Source: Mucilaginibacter oryzae (GTDB taxonomy: Bacteria > Bacteroidota > Bacteroidia > Sphingobacteriales > Sphingobacteriaceae). Taken from it: a stretch of 64,000 bases of DNA. The DNA lies in contig NZ_QGHA01000005.1 in assembly GCF_003148845.1 (NCBI RefSeq), positions 1 through 64,000 on the forward strand, written 5' to 3'. Below, piece after piece: positions 26,757 through 36,227 of this stretch (its first letter is position 1; each line of letters begins with the position of its first letter). Below the pieces are notes generated by a model. It saw nothing but the letters and a program-made list of their open reading frames with translations, ran no database searches and was not told the origin of the DNA. Made by a program: the position numbers and the translations under genes.

Positions 26757-27815
26757 TTACCTTGGATTCTGTGTCAGCCCGCCCAGTTGCACTTCGATAT
26801 CCGGGATGGGAAAAGCATATTTAGGGTCATTCGGCGGCAGGTGATAATCAGCACCGCCGACCGTCCGCCGGAGCGTGACGGCCAAACGGCTGTCGAGGTT
26901 GAGGCGGCGCAGGTCCGTCCAGCGTAGCCCGCGGAGCAATAATTCCTTTTGCCGTTCCTTAAGCACCTGAAGCAGTGCATCGCCAGCGTTAGCAGCCGTA
27001 TAAGGAATAAATGTACCTGTCTTCCATCGGGTAACCAGCAAGGCATTCAAAGCGGCCATCGCGCCTTCGGCGTCCCCCGCCCTCGCCAGGCACTCCGCTT
27101 TGACCAGGTAAACCTCATCAACCGCAAGCCCGTCATACTTTAAGCCTTTGTAATCATAGGAACCGACAAAGCGCGGGTATTGCGACAGGCCATCGAGGAT
27201 CGCGAAGAATTTGGTTTTGCGCAGGTCGTTCGCGTCGTAACTGTTGTACAGGTCGGGTCCGATGTAACTGTCCCGCCGCACGCTGTATACGACGTGCCCG
27301 ACCATATTTGCATGGAAAATATCCTCGGAGAGATAAGTGTTATGGATACCGGTCGTCGTCGGCTTATTCAGCGTATTATAATCGCTCAGCGTAGCATACT
27401 GCGCAAGGCAGGCATTCGCGTAATCAAGCGCCGCAGGGTACCCGCCCATCGCCAGGCTGATCCGGGCCAGCAGGGCGTTCACCGCAGGCTGCGACGGAGC
27501 AGTCTTATAAACCGGTGTAACGGGTAAAGCCGGGAGCGCAGCCTGAAGGTCTGCTATTACTCTCGCATAACAGTCCGCAATGCTGGACCTGCCTGGATGC
27601 GTATTGAGGTCGGAACTCAACCGCAGCGGTATACCCGGCTGACTGGCAGCCTGAGTTATATCATAAGGCAACGCGAAAGTTTGCAGAAGCCCATAAAAAG
27701 CCCAGGAGCGGTAAAATAGCGAACTGGCTTTAACCTGTTCATAAGCGGATTTTTCATTCGATGTCGGCGTGATGCCGGGCAGCGCATCCAGAACTACATT
27801 CGCGTAATATATTCT
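26757..27815 (-). pseudogene. SusD/RagB-family lipoprotein, 5'-truncated
   Basis: The frame is SusD from NVVLDALPGITPTSNEKSAYEQ and SSLFYRSWAFYGLLQTFALPYD through the TPR-like body to the family signature KERQKELLLRGLRWTDLRRLN and the C-terminal NDPKYAFPIPDIEV. About 100-150 N-terminal residues, including the lipoprotein signal, are missing. At about 27,812 the frame runs into an unrelated ATPase fragment, so a rearrangement removed the gene start. The longest ATG-initiated piece (26757-27671, 304 codons) has no export signal and would not reach the outer membrane. The matching SusC gene is absent. Confidence 0.8.
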
Positions 27816-28624
27816 AGGTCATCAACGCTTAAAACCCTTTTGCCCTGACTAATCAAGAAAGATTCATATTCTATAATTTTTCCTTTTAACTCAATAATGG
27901 CTGTTTCTCTTTTTAAGATCTCATCTTCTAAAAACGAGATTTTTTCAGCATTTAGTTCGATGCCCTTTTCTGTAGTCGTTATTTGCTGTTTAACAGTAGA
28001 TGTTGCACTATCTTTTCTAAGCCCATCAGTATAAGATTCTAAATCTCCGATAAGGGCTTCATAAATATCTAAACCTAATATTTTTCCTAACGCATCGTTT
28101 AATACACTTCCCTCGTCTTTAGTCGAAAGTTCTGCCCAACTGGCAATTTTTTCCGCATCAAAAAAGACGAATTTTGCTGCTTCAATCGGAATAAGGTAAT
28201 CGTTTACAAAAACTTTTTTATGATCCGTTTCTAAGAAAAGATTAGGGTTAATATTCTCAACTAAAATGTTAAAATCTTCACTACTGGTCCCTGTATTAAA
28301 TGTTCTAATTAATTTACATTTATAATTATCGTCCGATTTTATATCTTTCGCATCAGGTAATTCTACTTTGCTGAACTCAATCTCAACAGAAAACTCTTCT
28401 ACCCCGGAATTGGCTGCATCCCAATTTAAAGAACTCTTTAAAAATCTAGAGTAGTTACCTTCTTTATGGATTTCACGTTTAAAATTCTCATCTATTTTAG
28501 CGATATCGTCCCCATATAGGCACCAAACTAGTGACATTAAAAAATTGGTTTTTCCATAACCGTTTTTGCCACCAACTAATACTATATTTTTACTTCCTTC
28601 CGTTGATAGCTCAATAGTATTCCT
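27812..28624 (-). pseudogene. N-terminal fragment of a DndD-like SMC-family ATPase
   Basis: About 270 codons on the minus strand encode NTIELSTEGSKNIVLVGGKN followed by GYGKTNFLMSLVWCLYGDD, a Walker A of the SMC/Rad50 type, then VFFDAEKIASWAELS and GKILGLDIYEALIGDLESYT, and a coiled coil. This resembles DndD, the ATPase of DNA phosphorothioation systems, or a close relative. The first residues of the gene and all of its C-terminal half are absent, and both ends are abrupt: one joins a SusD gene, the other a serine hydrolase gene. No other dnd gene is in the window. It is a displaced, non-functional piece. Confidence 0.6.
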
Positions 28625-28702
28625 AACTACTTCAATGGCGGAATCCTGGTCGCAGATCATGGTAAGATCATTTATCACAAGGCGTTCGGCTATGCAGATG
28701 TA

Positions 28703-30037
28703 ATGGCAGGTAAATCCCTTGATACCAGCGCTCAATTTCAAACCGCATCGGTGTCGAAAGTATTTACATCCGCAGCAATTCTCCAGTTAGTTGAACGCAA
28801 AAAACTGATGTTGAATGATCCTGTAAAAAGTTATTTAAATGCATTTCCTTATCCCGAAATAACGATCCGGCATTTATTAACGCATACCTCAGGCTTACCG
28901 GACGTGGAGATCTATGATACCCTGCTGACCAGCGATCCGGAAAGAATCATTAAAAATACAGACTTGATATCGGCTTTACAGCTATCCGAGAAGCCATTGC
29001 ACTTTATACCCGGGACTAAGTTCGACTATTGTAATACCGGTTATCAATTGTTGGCCTTGCTGGTCGAAAAGATCAGCGGTCGGACCTTTTCTGATTACCT
29101 TCAAAGAAATATCTTTCGGCCTGCATACATGTATCATTCCTACCTGAGAGCAGGCCTCCAGGGACTCCCGGTAAAAGACCACACCATATGGCCGATGTAT
29201 ACGGTAGCCCCCGCGATGTTGACCGTATCGCCGCTAAACGGGATCAGCCCTTTTGAAAAGCATCTCTATTATGATACGCACACCATGGGCGCTACTTATG
29301 GCGACCAGAACATCATTGCGACCACTGGCGACCTGCTGCGCTTTGAAAAGGCGCTGATCTCCGGGAAGCTGTTCAGCCGCAGCTTATTTAACGAAGCCGT
29401 TGCCCCACTGACACTGAACGATGGCCGGCGTTATACAGAGAATAACCAGGCATTGGGCGGCAATGGGAGCGCTTACGGGTTTGGCTGGGAAACTCATATC
29501 GCTGGCAATGACACCACAATCGGGCATTCGGGGTATAACCGCGGGATTTATGTTCAATATTATATCGACCTGAAAAATGATCGTACCATTATACTGTTCG
29601 ATAATACCGAAGGGCCGTCATTCCTGCAAAAATTTTTGAATGTGTTGTGTATTCTAAAGGGGCAACCTGTAAAAAAGGTAGATCTCCGCTCGTCAGCAGT
29701 GCGCCTGTATGGCCGCGATTTGCTGGAAGGAGATCCTGAGATTGCGCTTATTCATTTAAACATCATGAGGCTCGATACGGCAAATTATCGGTTTACGCCA
29801 CAACAAATGAATCAACTGGGATATGATTTCTTGAGATCCGGGCTTATCGATAGAGTAATGGAGACATTCAAGATCAATCTGCTGCTTTTTCCACAAGACT
29901 TTAACCGCTATGACAGCTACGGAGACGCTTTACTTGCCGCCGGTAAAAAGGCAGCAGCACTTGCCATGTATGAGCAAGCGCTTTCACTCAACCCTGGTGC
30001 TGTAGAGGTCGGGAGGAAAATCGATAAGTTAAGATGA
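28703..30037 (+). CDS. serine hydrolase, class C beta-lactamase fold, 5'-truncated
   Basis: A 444-residue product from the first ATG. The family sequence extends further upstream in frame, YFNGGILVADHGKIIYHKAF from about 28625, but a TAG at 28607-28609 and the joined ATPase fragment show that the signal peptide and true start are lost. The catalytic elements are present: SxxK in TASVSKVFTS, YxN in DYCNTGYQ, and HSG in GHSGYNRG. The C-terminal 100 residues form a TPR-like tail (DSYGDALLAAGKKAAALAMYEQ). Relatives are periplasmic D-aminopeptidase, esterase or penicillin-binding type enzymes. Without export it is probably not functional. Confidence 0.75.
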   Translation: MAGKSLDTSAQFQTASVSKVFTSAAILQLVERKKLMLNDPVKSYLNAFPYPEITIRHLLTHTSGLPDVEIYDTLLTSDPERIIKNTDLISALQLSEKPLHFIPGTKFDYCNTGYQLLALLVEKISGRTFSDYLQRNIFRPAYMYHSYLRAGLQGLPVKDHTIWPMYTVAPAMLTVSPLNGISPFEKHLYYDTHTMGATYGDQNIIATTGDLLRFEKALISGKLFSRSLFNEAVAPLTLNDGRRYTENNQALGGNGSAYGFGWETHIAGNDTTIGHSGYNRGIYVQYYIDLKNDRTIILFDNTEGPSFLQKFLNVLCILKGQPVKKVDLRSSAVRLYGRDLLEGDPEIALIHLNIMRLDTANYRFTPQQMNQLGYDFLRSGLIDRVMETFKINLLLFPQDFNRYDSYGDALLAAGKKAAALAMYEQALSLNPGAVEVGRKIDKLR

Positions 30038-30133
30038 AGCAAAAAAAGCAAATAACTCCCTGCCACCCGGTCTGCGCTCATGTCCTACCAGCCTCTTTTA
30101 TGCGGTGTTAACATATGCTTAACCTGTTATTGT

Positions 30134-30141
30134 TATTTTTG
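30134..30141 (+). promoter_or_regulatory. Bacteroidota -7 box (TATTTTTG) before the ECF sigma gene
   Basis: TATTTTTG fits the Bacteroidota -7 consensus TAnnTTTG. Transcription would start at about 30147, where the GTG of the sigma gene lies, implying a leaderless or near-leaderless message, or else use of the ATG at 30174. No clear -33 box is visible. Confidence 0.45.
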
Positions 30142-30146
30142 CGGAG

Positions 30147-30740
30147 GTGAAGCATTTTACAGATCAGGAATTGATGGCGCTGGTACAGGCCGGTGAAGAG
30201 CAGGCCTTTGCCGTATTGGCCCGGCGTTACCAGGAAACACTTTACCGCCATATCTACCAGAGGCTGGGTGACGAGGAGGATGCCAAGGACATCCTCCAGA
30301 ATATTTACGTATCCCTTTGGAACAACCGTCATACGGTGCAGGTCACCGACTCCTTGCTGCCTTACCTTTCGCGCTCTGCCCGCTTTTCGGTGATCAACGA
30401 ATATCTGTTCCGTAAAAAGCGGTTGGCTTTCGAGGCTTATGCGGCCTTGCTGATCGAACCGGTGTCCTTGCCGCAGGAAGATATTTTAATAGCCGAAGAA
30501 TTACAGCAGGAATTTGAACAACAACTGCTGAAAATGCCGGGGGCGGTGCAGGAAGTGTTCCGCCTGAGCAGGCAGGAAGGCTTGTCGTCGAGAGAGATCG
30601 CGCTGCGGTTGGACCTTACCGAGCAGACCGTCAGGAACTATATTTCAACGGCGCTACGTTCCTTACGCGGACATCTGGCGAAAAAAGATGTGGCGCTGCT
30701 GCTGTTTGTGGCATCGGCCGTGCTCTTCCCCGAACAATAA
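30147..30740 (+). CDS. ECF RNA polymerase sigma factor
   Basis: A 197-residue sigma factor. Region 2: AFAVLARRYQETLYRHIYQR and DAKDILQNIYVSLWNNR. Region 4: MPGAVQEVFRLSRQEGLSSR, EIALRLDLTEQTVRNYISTALRS. The proposed GTG start keeps the usual TDQELMALVQAGEE opening; the next ATG (30174) would lose it. It is followed by a FecR gene and a TonB receptor with an STN domain, so it should control that transport locus. It lies about 110 bp beyond the hydrolase gene and has its own promoter box. Confidence 0.9.
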   Translation: MKHFTDQELMALVQAGEEQAFAVLARRYQETLYRHIYQRLGDEEDAKDILQNIYVSLWNNRHTVQVTDSLLPYLSRSARFSVINEYLFRKKRLAFEAYAALLIEPVSLPQEDILIAEELQQEFEQQLLKMPGAVQEVFRLSRQEGLSSREIALRLDLTEQTVRNYISTALRSLRGHLAKKDVALLLFVASAVLFPEQ

Positions 30741-30823
30741 ACACTGTAGTTTACAATTCCCTAACCTAAAAGTATTCATTATTTAATGTTACATCCGGGC
30801 CATTTCCTTGATAATAGGGATGA

Positions 30824-31813
30824 ATGGCAACGAAAGATGAACAACTCCAAGAATTGGCTGCGCGTTACGCGGCCGGCCAATGTACCCCGGAAGAACTCCG
30901 GCGGATAAACGCCTGGTACGAGTGCTTTGAAACCAACGGAAAAGTGTTACCCCCGGCTGATGAGATCAGCCGCGCCGCTGAAGAGGCCACGCTGGCCGCC
31001 TTAACGCAGATCCGAATGGGTGAACGGAAACGCCGGATCAGGCAGCTGTGGCTTCCGCTTATGAAACTGGCGGCTGTATTATTGCTGATCAGCTCGATAA
31101 CGATCATTATTTACCGTGCCGCACAGCCGGTGCCGGTCAGCTGGCAGTGGCAGGAAGTAAGGGTGGCACCGGGTGCGCAAAAACAGCTGACCATGCCCGA
31201 TGGTTCGGTCATTTCCCTGAATGGCGGTTCAAGCATCCGTTACCCCTCCACGTTCTGCAGCGGCCGCCGCGAGATCGAACTTCAAGGCGAAGCTTTTTTC
31301 GAGGTGGTTCATGATGTCAAACACCCCTTTATCGTGCATACGCGGCAGCTGAACATCCAGGTACTGGGGACTTCTTACAACGTGCAGGCCTATCCGGATG
31401 ACGACGCTACCAAAGTAGGTGTGCTTACCGGGCGGGTGGGTGTGACCGACCATGGCAAACAGATCCCGAAAGCGGTGTTCCTCACACCGGGTCAACAATT
31501 GACCTACGCCCAAACTGGCTTTTCACGCAGTACCGTTGCGCTTGCAGCCATCAATGCCTGGCAGCAGCAGGTACTGGAATTTAAAGGCGAGACCATGGAA
31601 CAAATCAGCAAGGTACTTGCGCGCACCTATGGCGTGACCTTCGTTTTTAAGGACCGCAGCTTGCTCAATAAGCGCTTCCAGTTCAGAAGCAAAAAAGAAA
31701 GCTTGGCCAATATCCTGAAACTGCTCAGCATTACCGGGGGAAACTTTCCTTACCGTATTACGGGGAGACAGGTGATCCTCGGAGCCACAGACTTAAATAC
31801 AAGATCTAAATAA
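30824..31813 (+). CDS. FecR-family anti-sigma factor
   Basis: A 329-residue inner-membrane protein with a cytoplasmic anti-sigma segment (1-72), one membrane helix (about 76-96, LAAVLLLISSITIIIY) and a periplasmic FecR domain (MPDGSVISLNGGSSIRYPST; GEAFFEVVHDVKHPF; VLGTSYNVQAYPDD). The C-terminal STN-like module (LEFKGETMEQISKVLARTYG) should contact the receptor. It is expected to regulate the sigma factor encoded 83 bp upstream. Confidence 0.92.
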   Translation: MATKDEQLQELAARYAAGQCTPEELRRINAWYECFETNGKVLPPADEISRAAEEATLAALTQIRMGERKRRIRQLWLPLMKLAAVLLLISSITIIIYRAAQPVPVSWQWQEVRVAPGAQKQLTMPDGSVISLNGGSSIRYPSTFCSGRREIELQGEAFFEVVHDVKHPFIVHTRQLNIQVLGTSYNVQAYPDDDATKVGVLTGRVGVTDHGKQIPKAVFLTPGQQLTYAQTGFSRSTVALAAINAWQQQVLEFKGETMEQISKVLARTYGVTFVFKDRSLLNKRFQFRSKKESLANILKLLSITGGNFPYRITGRQVILGATDLNTRSK

Positions 31814-31950
31814 AAAAGGAGGCCGATCTCAGACAGTTCAACAAGACTATAACAAAAGGAACGCTCATGAAAAAAGCGAAAGTGGTGGAACACCTTCGCT
31901 TGACAAGCTTCATGACCATCAAGTGCTCAACCCAATTATCATTAAAAGCT

Positions 31951-34900
31951 ATGTACAATTCTACGAAAAGAAGTGCAATTAAACGACCCTTATTATTTAT
32001 GACACGTGTATCCCTGCTGGTGACCGTGATCACACTGACGCTCGCCGGAACACTGCTGGCCGGCGAGGTCCGCTCCCAGCGCCTGGACCAGGTCAGGGTA
32101 TCTGCGGAACTGAAGAACAGCGACCTGAACGGATTGCTGGGCCAAATCTCCATACAGACCGGTTTCAACTTCGTATATGCCGAAGAACTCGGGCACCTGG
32201 CCCCCCTGGAGCTGTCCGTCCGTCAGCAAACGCTGGACAAAGTATTATCCGTGCTGTCGCGCCGCTATCACCTGCGTTTTGACCAGGTCAACGGCAGCAT
32301 TGCCGTCACGCCCTTGCCGCCCCCGGCAAAACCGGGCAGGATAGCGGGCAAAGTATTTGACGAAAAAGGCGATCCGCTTCCCGGTGCCACCATTAAAGTT
32401 GTAGGGCCCGGTACGGCCCTGCAAAGCGCCGTTGACGGCAGTTTCAGTTTGACCTTACCGCCAGGCACGTATAGCCTGGAGATCAGTTTCGTCTCCTATC
32501 AAAGCCAGCAGGTTACCGGTGTGGTGGTGAACGAAAATAAGGTGACCGAACTCAATATCGCCATGAAAACAGCGAATACCACCCTGAACGGCGTTACCAT
32601 CACCTCCACCTACCGCAAAGCCTCGACCAATGCGCTGTACACCCGGCAGAAAAATAGCCCGGGCATCACCGACGGGATCAGCGCCGAGCAGATCGAGCGC
32701 ACGCCCGACAATAATATCGCTGAAACGCTCAAGCGCATCAGCGGACTGACCAGCCTGGATAACAAGTATGTGGTGGTGCGGGGACTCAGTGAGCGTTATA
32801 ACCAGGCCATGATGAATGGACAACTGATGCCCAGCACTGAGCTGAACCGCAAGAATTTCAGTTACGACATCATCCCTTCCAATATGGTGGACAACGTGAC
32901 CGTTACCAAAACACTTACCCCGGATCTGAGCGCGGAATTCGGCGGCGGCCTGGTGCAGGTCAACACGAAAGGCATCCCCAGTGAGAACTTTTTTTCATTG
33001 AGCCTGGGCTCTTCCGTAAATGACAAGACCACCGGTAAGGATTTCCGCTCACCGGCAATAGCGAACGACGAATATCTGGGCAATGTGCCCGCCAACCGGA
33101 AAATATTCGGTGCATTGAACTGGAAAAGCCAGGCCGATATCGTGAACAGCGGACCTTTCGCGAATGGCAGCCAGGATGATAAAACGCTGAAAGAACCTTC
33201 TTTATTTGCCAACAACTGGGGCATAAAAAGCTATACCCCGGCACCGGTATATAACGGTCAGCTATCGGCAGGACGGGTGCTGCACCTGCCCGGCGAACGG
33301 GCATTGGGCTTCCTGTTATCGGCCAGCTACCGGAATAACTGGCAAACCCAGGACATCCGCATGAGCCGGGACGGCTATCTCCCGGCTAACAGTGAAGAGG
33401 CCGGCTTTTCCGGCAAACGCTATGGTTTTGTCAGCAACATCGGCGGAACGGCCGGTATCGGCTATCAGACCGGAAGGCACAAGTTAAGCCTGCAGAGCAT
33501 CTACCTGCGCACACTGGATCAGCAATTCTTCTTCGGTACCGGTATCCAGCAGGACCAGGGACAGACCGCGGGTTATTACGATATGATGACGGCAACCAGA
33601 TTGTGGCAAAGCCAGTTGAAGAGCGAACACCTGATCGGCAATAAAGGCGTTAAACTGAACCTGGCGGCCAGTTATCTCACGCTGGACAGGCTGAAACCGG
33701 ATAATAAACAGGCCAACTTTGAATATGTCGGCATCGGCGATGATAACCCGGCAAATCCTGCGTCAGACTTTAGCGTAACCCGCGCCGTTAGCGGCGGTAT
33801 CAATGCCGGGGCCCTGCGCTGGTGGAGCCGGGCCTATGAAAAAGACTGGGCCTGGAACGCGGACCTTTCCATTCCCCTGCGGTTTGACATCGGCGGTCGG
33901 CGGGTAACCAATGTGCTCAAAACAGGCTATGCCGGCTGGAGCAAGGACCGGCTTTTCTGGGTGCTTATGACCGGGTCCAAAGGTTTCACGAACGAGAATA
34001 CGCCTAAACCCCTGAGCGAGGTTTTTGACCCCGCGGGTGGCGGAGAGATCTATGCCTCCAAGTTTGGCGATGATTTCCATAAAAAGATGACCCTACATGC
34101 CGGTTATGTGATGTTCGACAGCAAGATCAACGAAAAATTACGATTGATATATGGCGTGAGGGGCGAATATTATAACCTTAACGGGGCAAACGCTATACTG
34201 GAGAACTATGTGTCCAATCAAAAGCAGGTTAACAAGGACCTGACCGATTACAGCGACCTGTATAACCGGGAACCCAACTGGAATTTCTTTCCTTCAGCGA
34301 ACCTCACCTATGGGCTGACCTCCAAAATGAACCTCCGCCTGGCCTACGCCAAAAGCATTATCCGCCCCGATCTGCGCGAGATATCTTTCTTCAGGGAATA
34401 TGATTTTGAATTGGGCGGGAACTACTGGAGCCAGTCGCCCATTATATCGACCCGGATACACCACCTCGATCTGAGGTATGAATGGTACCCCAGCGCGGGG
34501 GAAGTGCTGTCATTTTCGCTTTTCTACAAAAAGCTGCTGTACCCCATGGAGATATTTGCCATGCAGAACAGGTTGTTCGAACTGAGGAATGATAAAGATG
34601 CCGTCAACAAAGGTATCGAGATCGAGGCCCGGAAATCACTTGCCTTTACCGGTCTGCCCGTATTGAAGAACCTGACGCTTTACGGGAACTTTACCAGGTT
34701 ATTTGCCACGGTAAGGACCATGAAGGTGAATTATACCGCGCTGGATAAGGACCACCCCAAGAAGCTTTTTGTGACCGAGGACATCGGACCGAAAGAGGAC
34801 CGGCCGCAGTCCGGCGCCAGCAATTTCATGTTCAATGCCGGGCTGTATTATGACCAGGACCCGGTGTCGCTCAGCCTGAGCTATAACCAGATCAACAACC

Positions 34901-35202
34901 GCTTTTACCGTGTCGGTACGGCGGAAGTAGGCTCCCTTTACGAACAGCCGCTGCAGTCTTTCGACGGGCAGATCGCCGTAAAGCTCCTAAAGAACAAGGC
35001 TTCTTTGAAGTTCAATGTCAGTAACCTATTGAACAGCAAGTATATTATTTACGTCAACCGGTACGATGGCGGGGACTTTACGCCCAGGGACGGCAGTACA
35101 CCTTCCACAAAGGACCTGTTATATCAAAAGGGAAAAGATATGCTGGACTATGAAGCCGGTCCCGGACGTACTTATTCCCTCAGTGTCAATTATCAATTTT
35201 AA
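31951..35202 (+). CDS. STN-containing TonB-dependent outer-membrane receptor
   Basis: About 1083 residues from ATG at 31951; an ATG 28 codons upstream (31867) is also in frame but would give an odd extension before the signal peptide (LLVTVITLTLAGTLLAGEVR). An STN domain (LKNSDLNGLLGQISIQTGFN) and a carboxypeptidase-regulatory-like domain (GKVFDEKGDPLPGATIKV) precede the plug (ERTPDNNIAETLKRISGL, YVVVRGLSERYNQAMMNG) and the barrel. The plug pattern with SERYNQAMMNGQLMPSTELN belongs to a receptor group distinct from SusC, and no SusD follows. A small lipoprotein is encoded 11 bp downstream instead. The ligand is unknown. Confidence 0.88.
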   Translation: MYNSTKRSAIKRPLLFMTRVSLLVTVITLTLAGTLLAGEVRSQRLDQVRVSAELKNSDLNGLLGQISIQTGFNFVYAEELGHLAPLELSVRQQTLDKVLSVLSRRYHLRFDQVNGSIAVTPLPPPAKPGRIAGKVFDEKGDPLPGATIKVVGPGTALQSAVDGSFSLTLPPGTYSLEISFVSYQSQQVTGVVVNENKVTELNIAMKTANTTLNGVTITSTYRKASTNALYTRQKNSPGITDGISAEQIERTPDNNIAETLKRISGLTSLDNKYVVVRGLSERYNQAMMNGQLMPSTELNRKNFSYDIIPSNMVDNVTVTKTLTPDLSAEFGGGLVQVNTKGIPSENFFSLSLGSSVNDKTTGKDFRSPAIANDEYLGNVPANRKIFGALNWKSQADIVNSGPFANGSQDDKTLKEPSLFANNWGIKSYTPAPVYNGQLSAGRVLHLPGERALGFLLSASYRNNWQTQDIRMSRDGYLPANSEEAGFSGKRYGFVSNIGGTAGIGYQTGRHKLSLQSIYLRTLDQQFFFGTGIQQDQGQTAGYYDMMTATRLWQSQLKSEHLIGNKGVKLNLAASYLTLDRLKPDNKQANFEYVGIGDDNPANPASDFSVTRAVSGGINAGALRWWSRAYEKDWAWNADLSIPLRFDIGGRRVTNVLKTGYAGWSKDRLFWVLMTGSKGFTNENTPKPLSEVFDPAGGGEIYASKFGDDFHKKMTLHAGYVMFDSKINEKLRLIYGVRGEYYNLNGANAILENYVSNQKQVNKDLTDYSDLYNREPNWNFFPSANLTYGLTSKMNLRLAYAKSIIRPDLREISFFREYDFELGGNYWSQSPIISTRIHHLDLRYEWYPSAGEVLSFSLFYKKLLYPMEIFAMQNRLFELRNDKDAVNKGIEIEARKSLAFTGLPVLKNLTLYGNFTRLFATVRTMKVNYTALDKDHPKKLFVTEDIGPKEDRPQSGASNFMFNAGLYYDQDPVSLSLSYNQINNRFYRVGTAEVGSLYEQPLQSFDGQIAVKLLKNKASLKFNVSNLLNSKYIIYVNRYDGGDFTPRDGSTPSTKDLLYQKGKDMLDYEAGPGRTYSLSVNYQF

Positions 35203-35213
35203 AGAACACTTCA

Positions 35214-35984
35214 ATGAAAACAACGATCAAATCGATCCTGATAGCCTGCTGTTTGCTGGCCTTCTCGTGTAAAAAGGAGGAGGCCGGATACGGCGATAAA
35301 ACTTATTACGGAAATGTCAGCATCTCACAAGTCGGCCTGACAGATTCAGAGGCCCTGGACGTCTATTTCAATGGCAGCAAAATGCAGACCATCGCAGCCG
35401 ACGGTACTTTAGGCGGCTTTCGTACGAAAGCCGGGCAAAAGGGCAAATTAGCGGTCTACAAGGCCAACACCAATACTTTACAAATGGACACGGACATCAC
35501 CGTCCCGAAAAATGGCACGCTTTCTTTTAAAGTGATCTGTTCCCAGTCCCTGGGTGCTGTAGGCTTCATTGATGGTTCCCCGGTTGGACCGGATTCCGTC
35601 AAGGTGCAACTGATCAACAGTTTGAATACGACTTTATACCCTTATCCCAATGGCGTGGATGTTTGTGTGTACACATTAGTAGGTAATAAGATAGCCGATT
35701 CCGTCACCACGGTAAGGAATGTCAGGCCGGGAAAACTGGACCCCCGCGTTATTACCCTGCGACACGTCGACGCATCAGGCAAAGGGATCTTCCTGGTAGC
35801 GAAATTGAAGGACCCCGCGACACAAAAGTTCATCGGCAATACGTCCAACGGCGCGGAAATACTTTCTTTTCTGAATACTTCCGCCGGTTATAACGGCCGT
35901 TTGAACCTGATCCAGTATTACGACAACGGGGGCGACCGCAGCACGAACCGGATGCTGGTAAAGGTAACCACGCTGGTCTTGTAA
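35214..35984 (+). CDS. small outer-membrane lipoprotein, DUF4397-like
   Basis: A 256-residue lipoprotein with lipobox CCLLAFSC followed by KKEEAGYG. The mature part is beta-rich and reads YYGNVSISQVGLTDSEALDV and LAVYKANTNTLQMDTDITVP, consistent with DUF4397-like beta-sandwich repeats; this family name is tentative. Its position 11 bp after a TonB receptor suggests that it is the surface or periplasmic partner of that receptor, in the place where SusD would be in other loci. It is followed by a hairpin terminator. Confidence 0.65.
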   Translation: MKTTIKSILIACCLLAFSCKKEEAGYGDKTYYGNVSISQVGLTDSEALDVYFNGSKMQTIAADGTLGGFRTKAGQKGKLAVYKANTNTLQMDTDITVPKNGTLSFKVICSQSLGAVGFIDGSPVGPDSVKVQLINSLNTTLYPYPNGVDVCVYTLVGNKIADSVTTVRNVRPGKLDPRVITLRHVDASGKGIFLVAKLKDPATQKFIGNTSNGAEILSFLNTSAGYNGRLNLIQYYDNGGDRSTNRMLVKVTTLVL

Positions 35985-36059
35985 GGATAGCTGTTCGACT
36001 AACTTCTGTTCAAGGTACGCAGTACTTCTTAGATCGGCATTTGAAACATTTTAAGATTT

Positions 36060-36088
36060 AAGGGGCTGTTTCCCCAAAGCAGCCCCTT
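36060..36088 (+). terminator. hairpin terminator after the TonB-receptor/lipoprotein operon
   Basis: A perfect 9-bp stem AAGGGGCTG / CAGCCCCTT lies 76 bp beyond the lipoprotein stop. The following T-run is short (TTAT), so termination may be only partial, but position and stem strength support it as the end of the sigma/FecR/receptor/lipoprotein unit. Confidence 0.65.
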
Positions 36089-36227
36089 ATGACCTACATA
36101 CTAAAAGGATTTTATGAGCCAGCCTGAGCTACATCCTCATGCTGTTGGACGATGCTGCTGTTACCCGGCATTCAGGTTGCGCTGGTCCAGGGAAAACCTT
36201 GGATCACCGAGACCTTTATATCATTAT

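Noticed and set aside
27794..28741. Reading the ATPase fragment as a complete 315-residue gene
   Set aside because: Its first 40 residues are antisense to the serine hydrolase and its last few come from the SusD junction; only the middle matches an ATPase.
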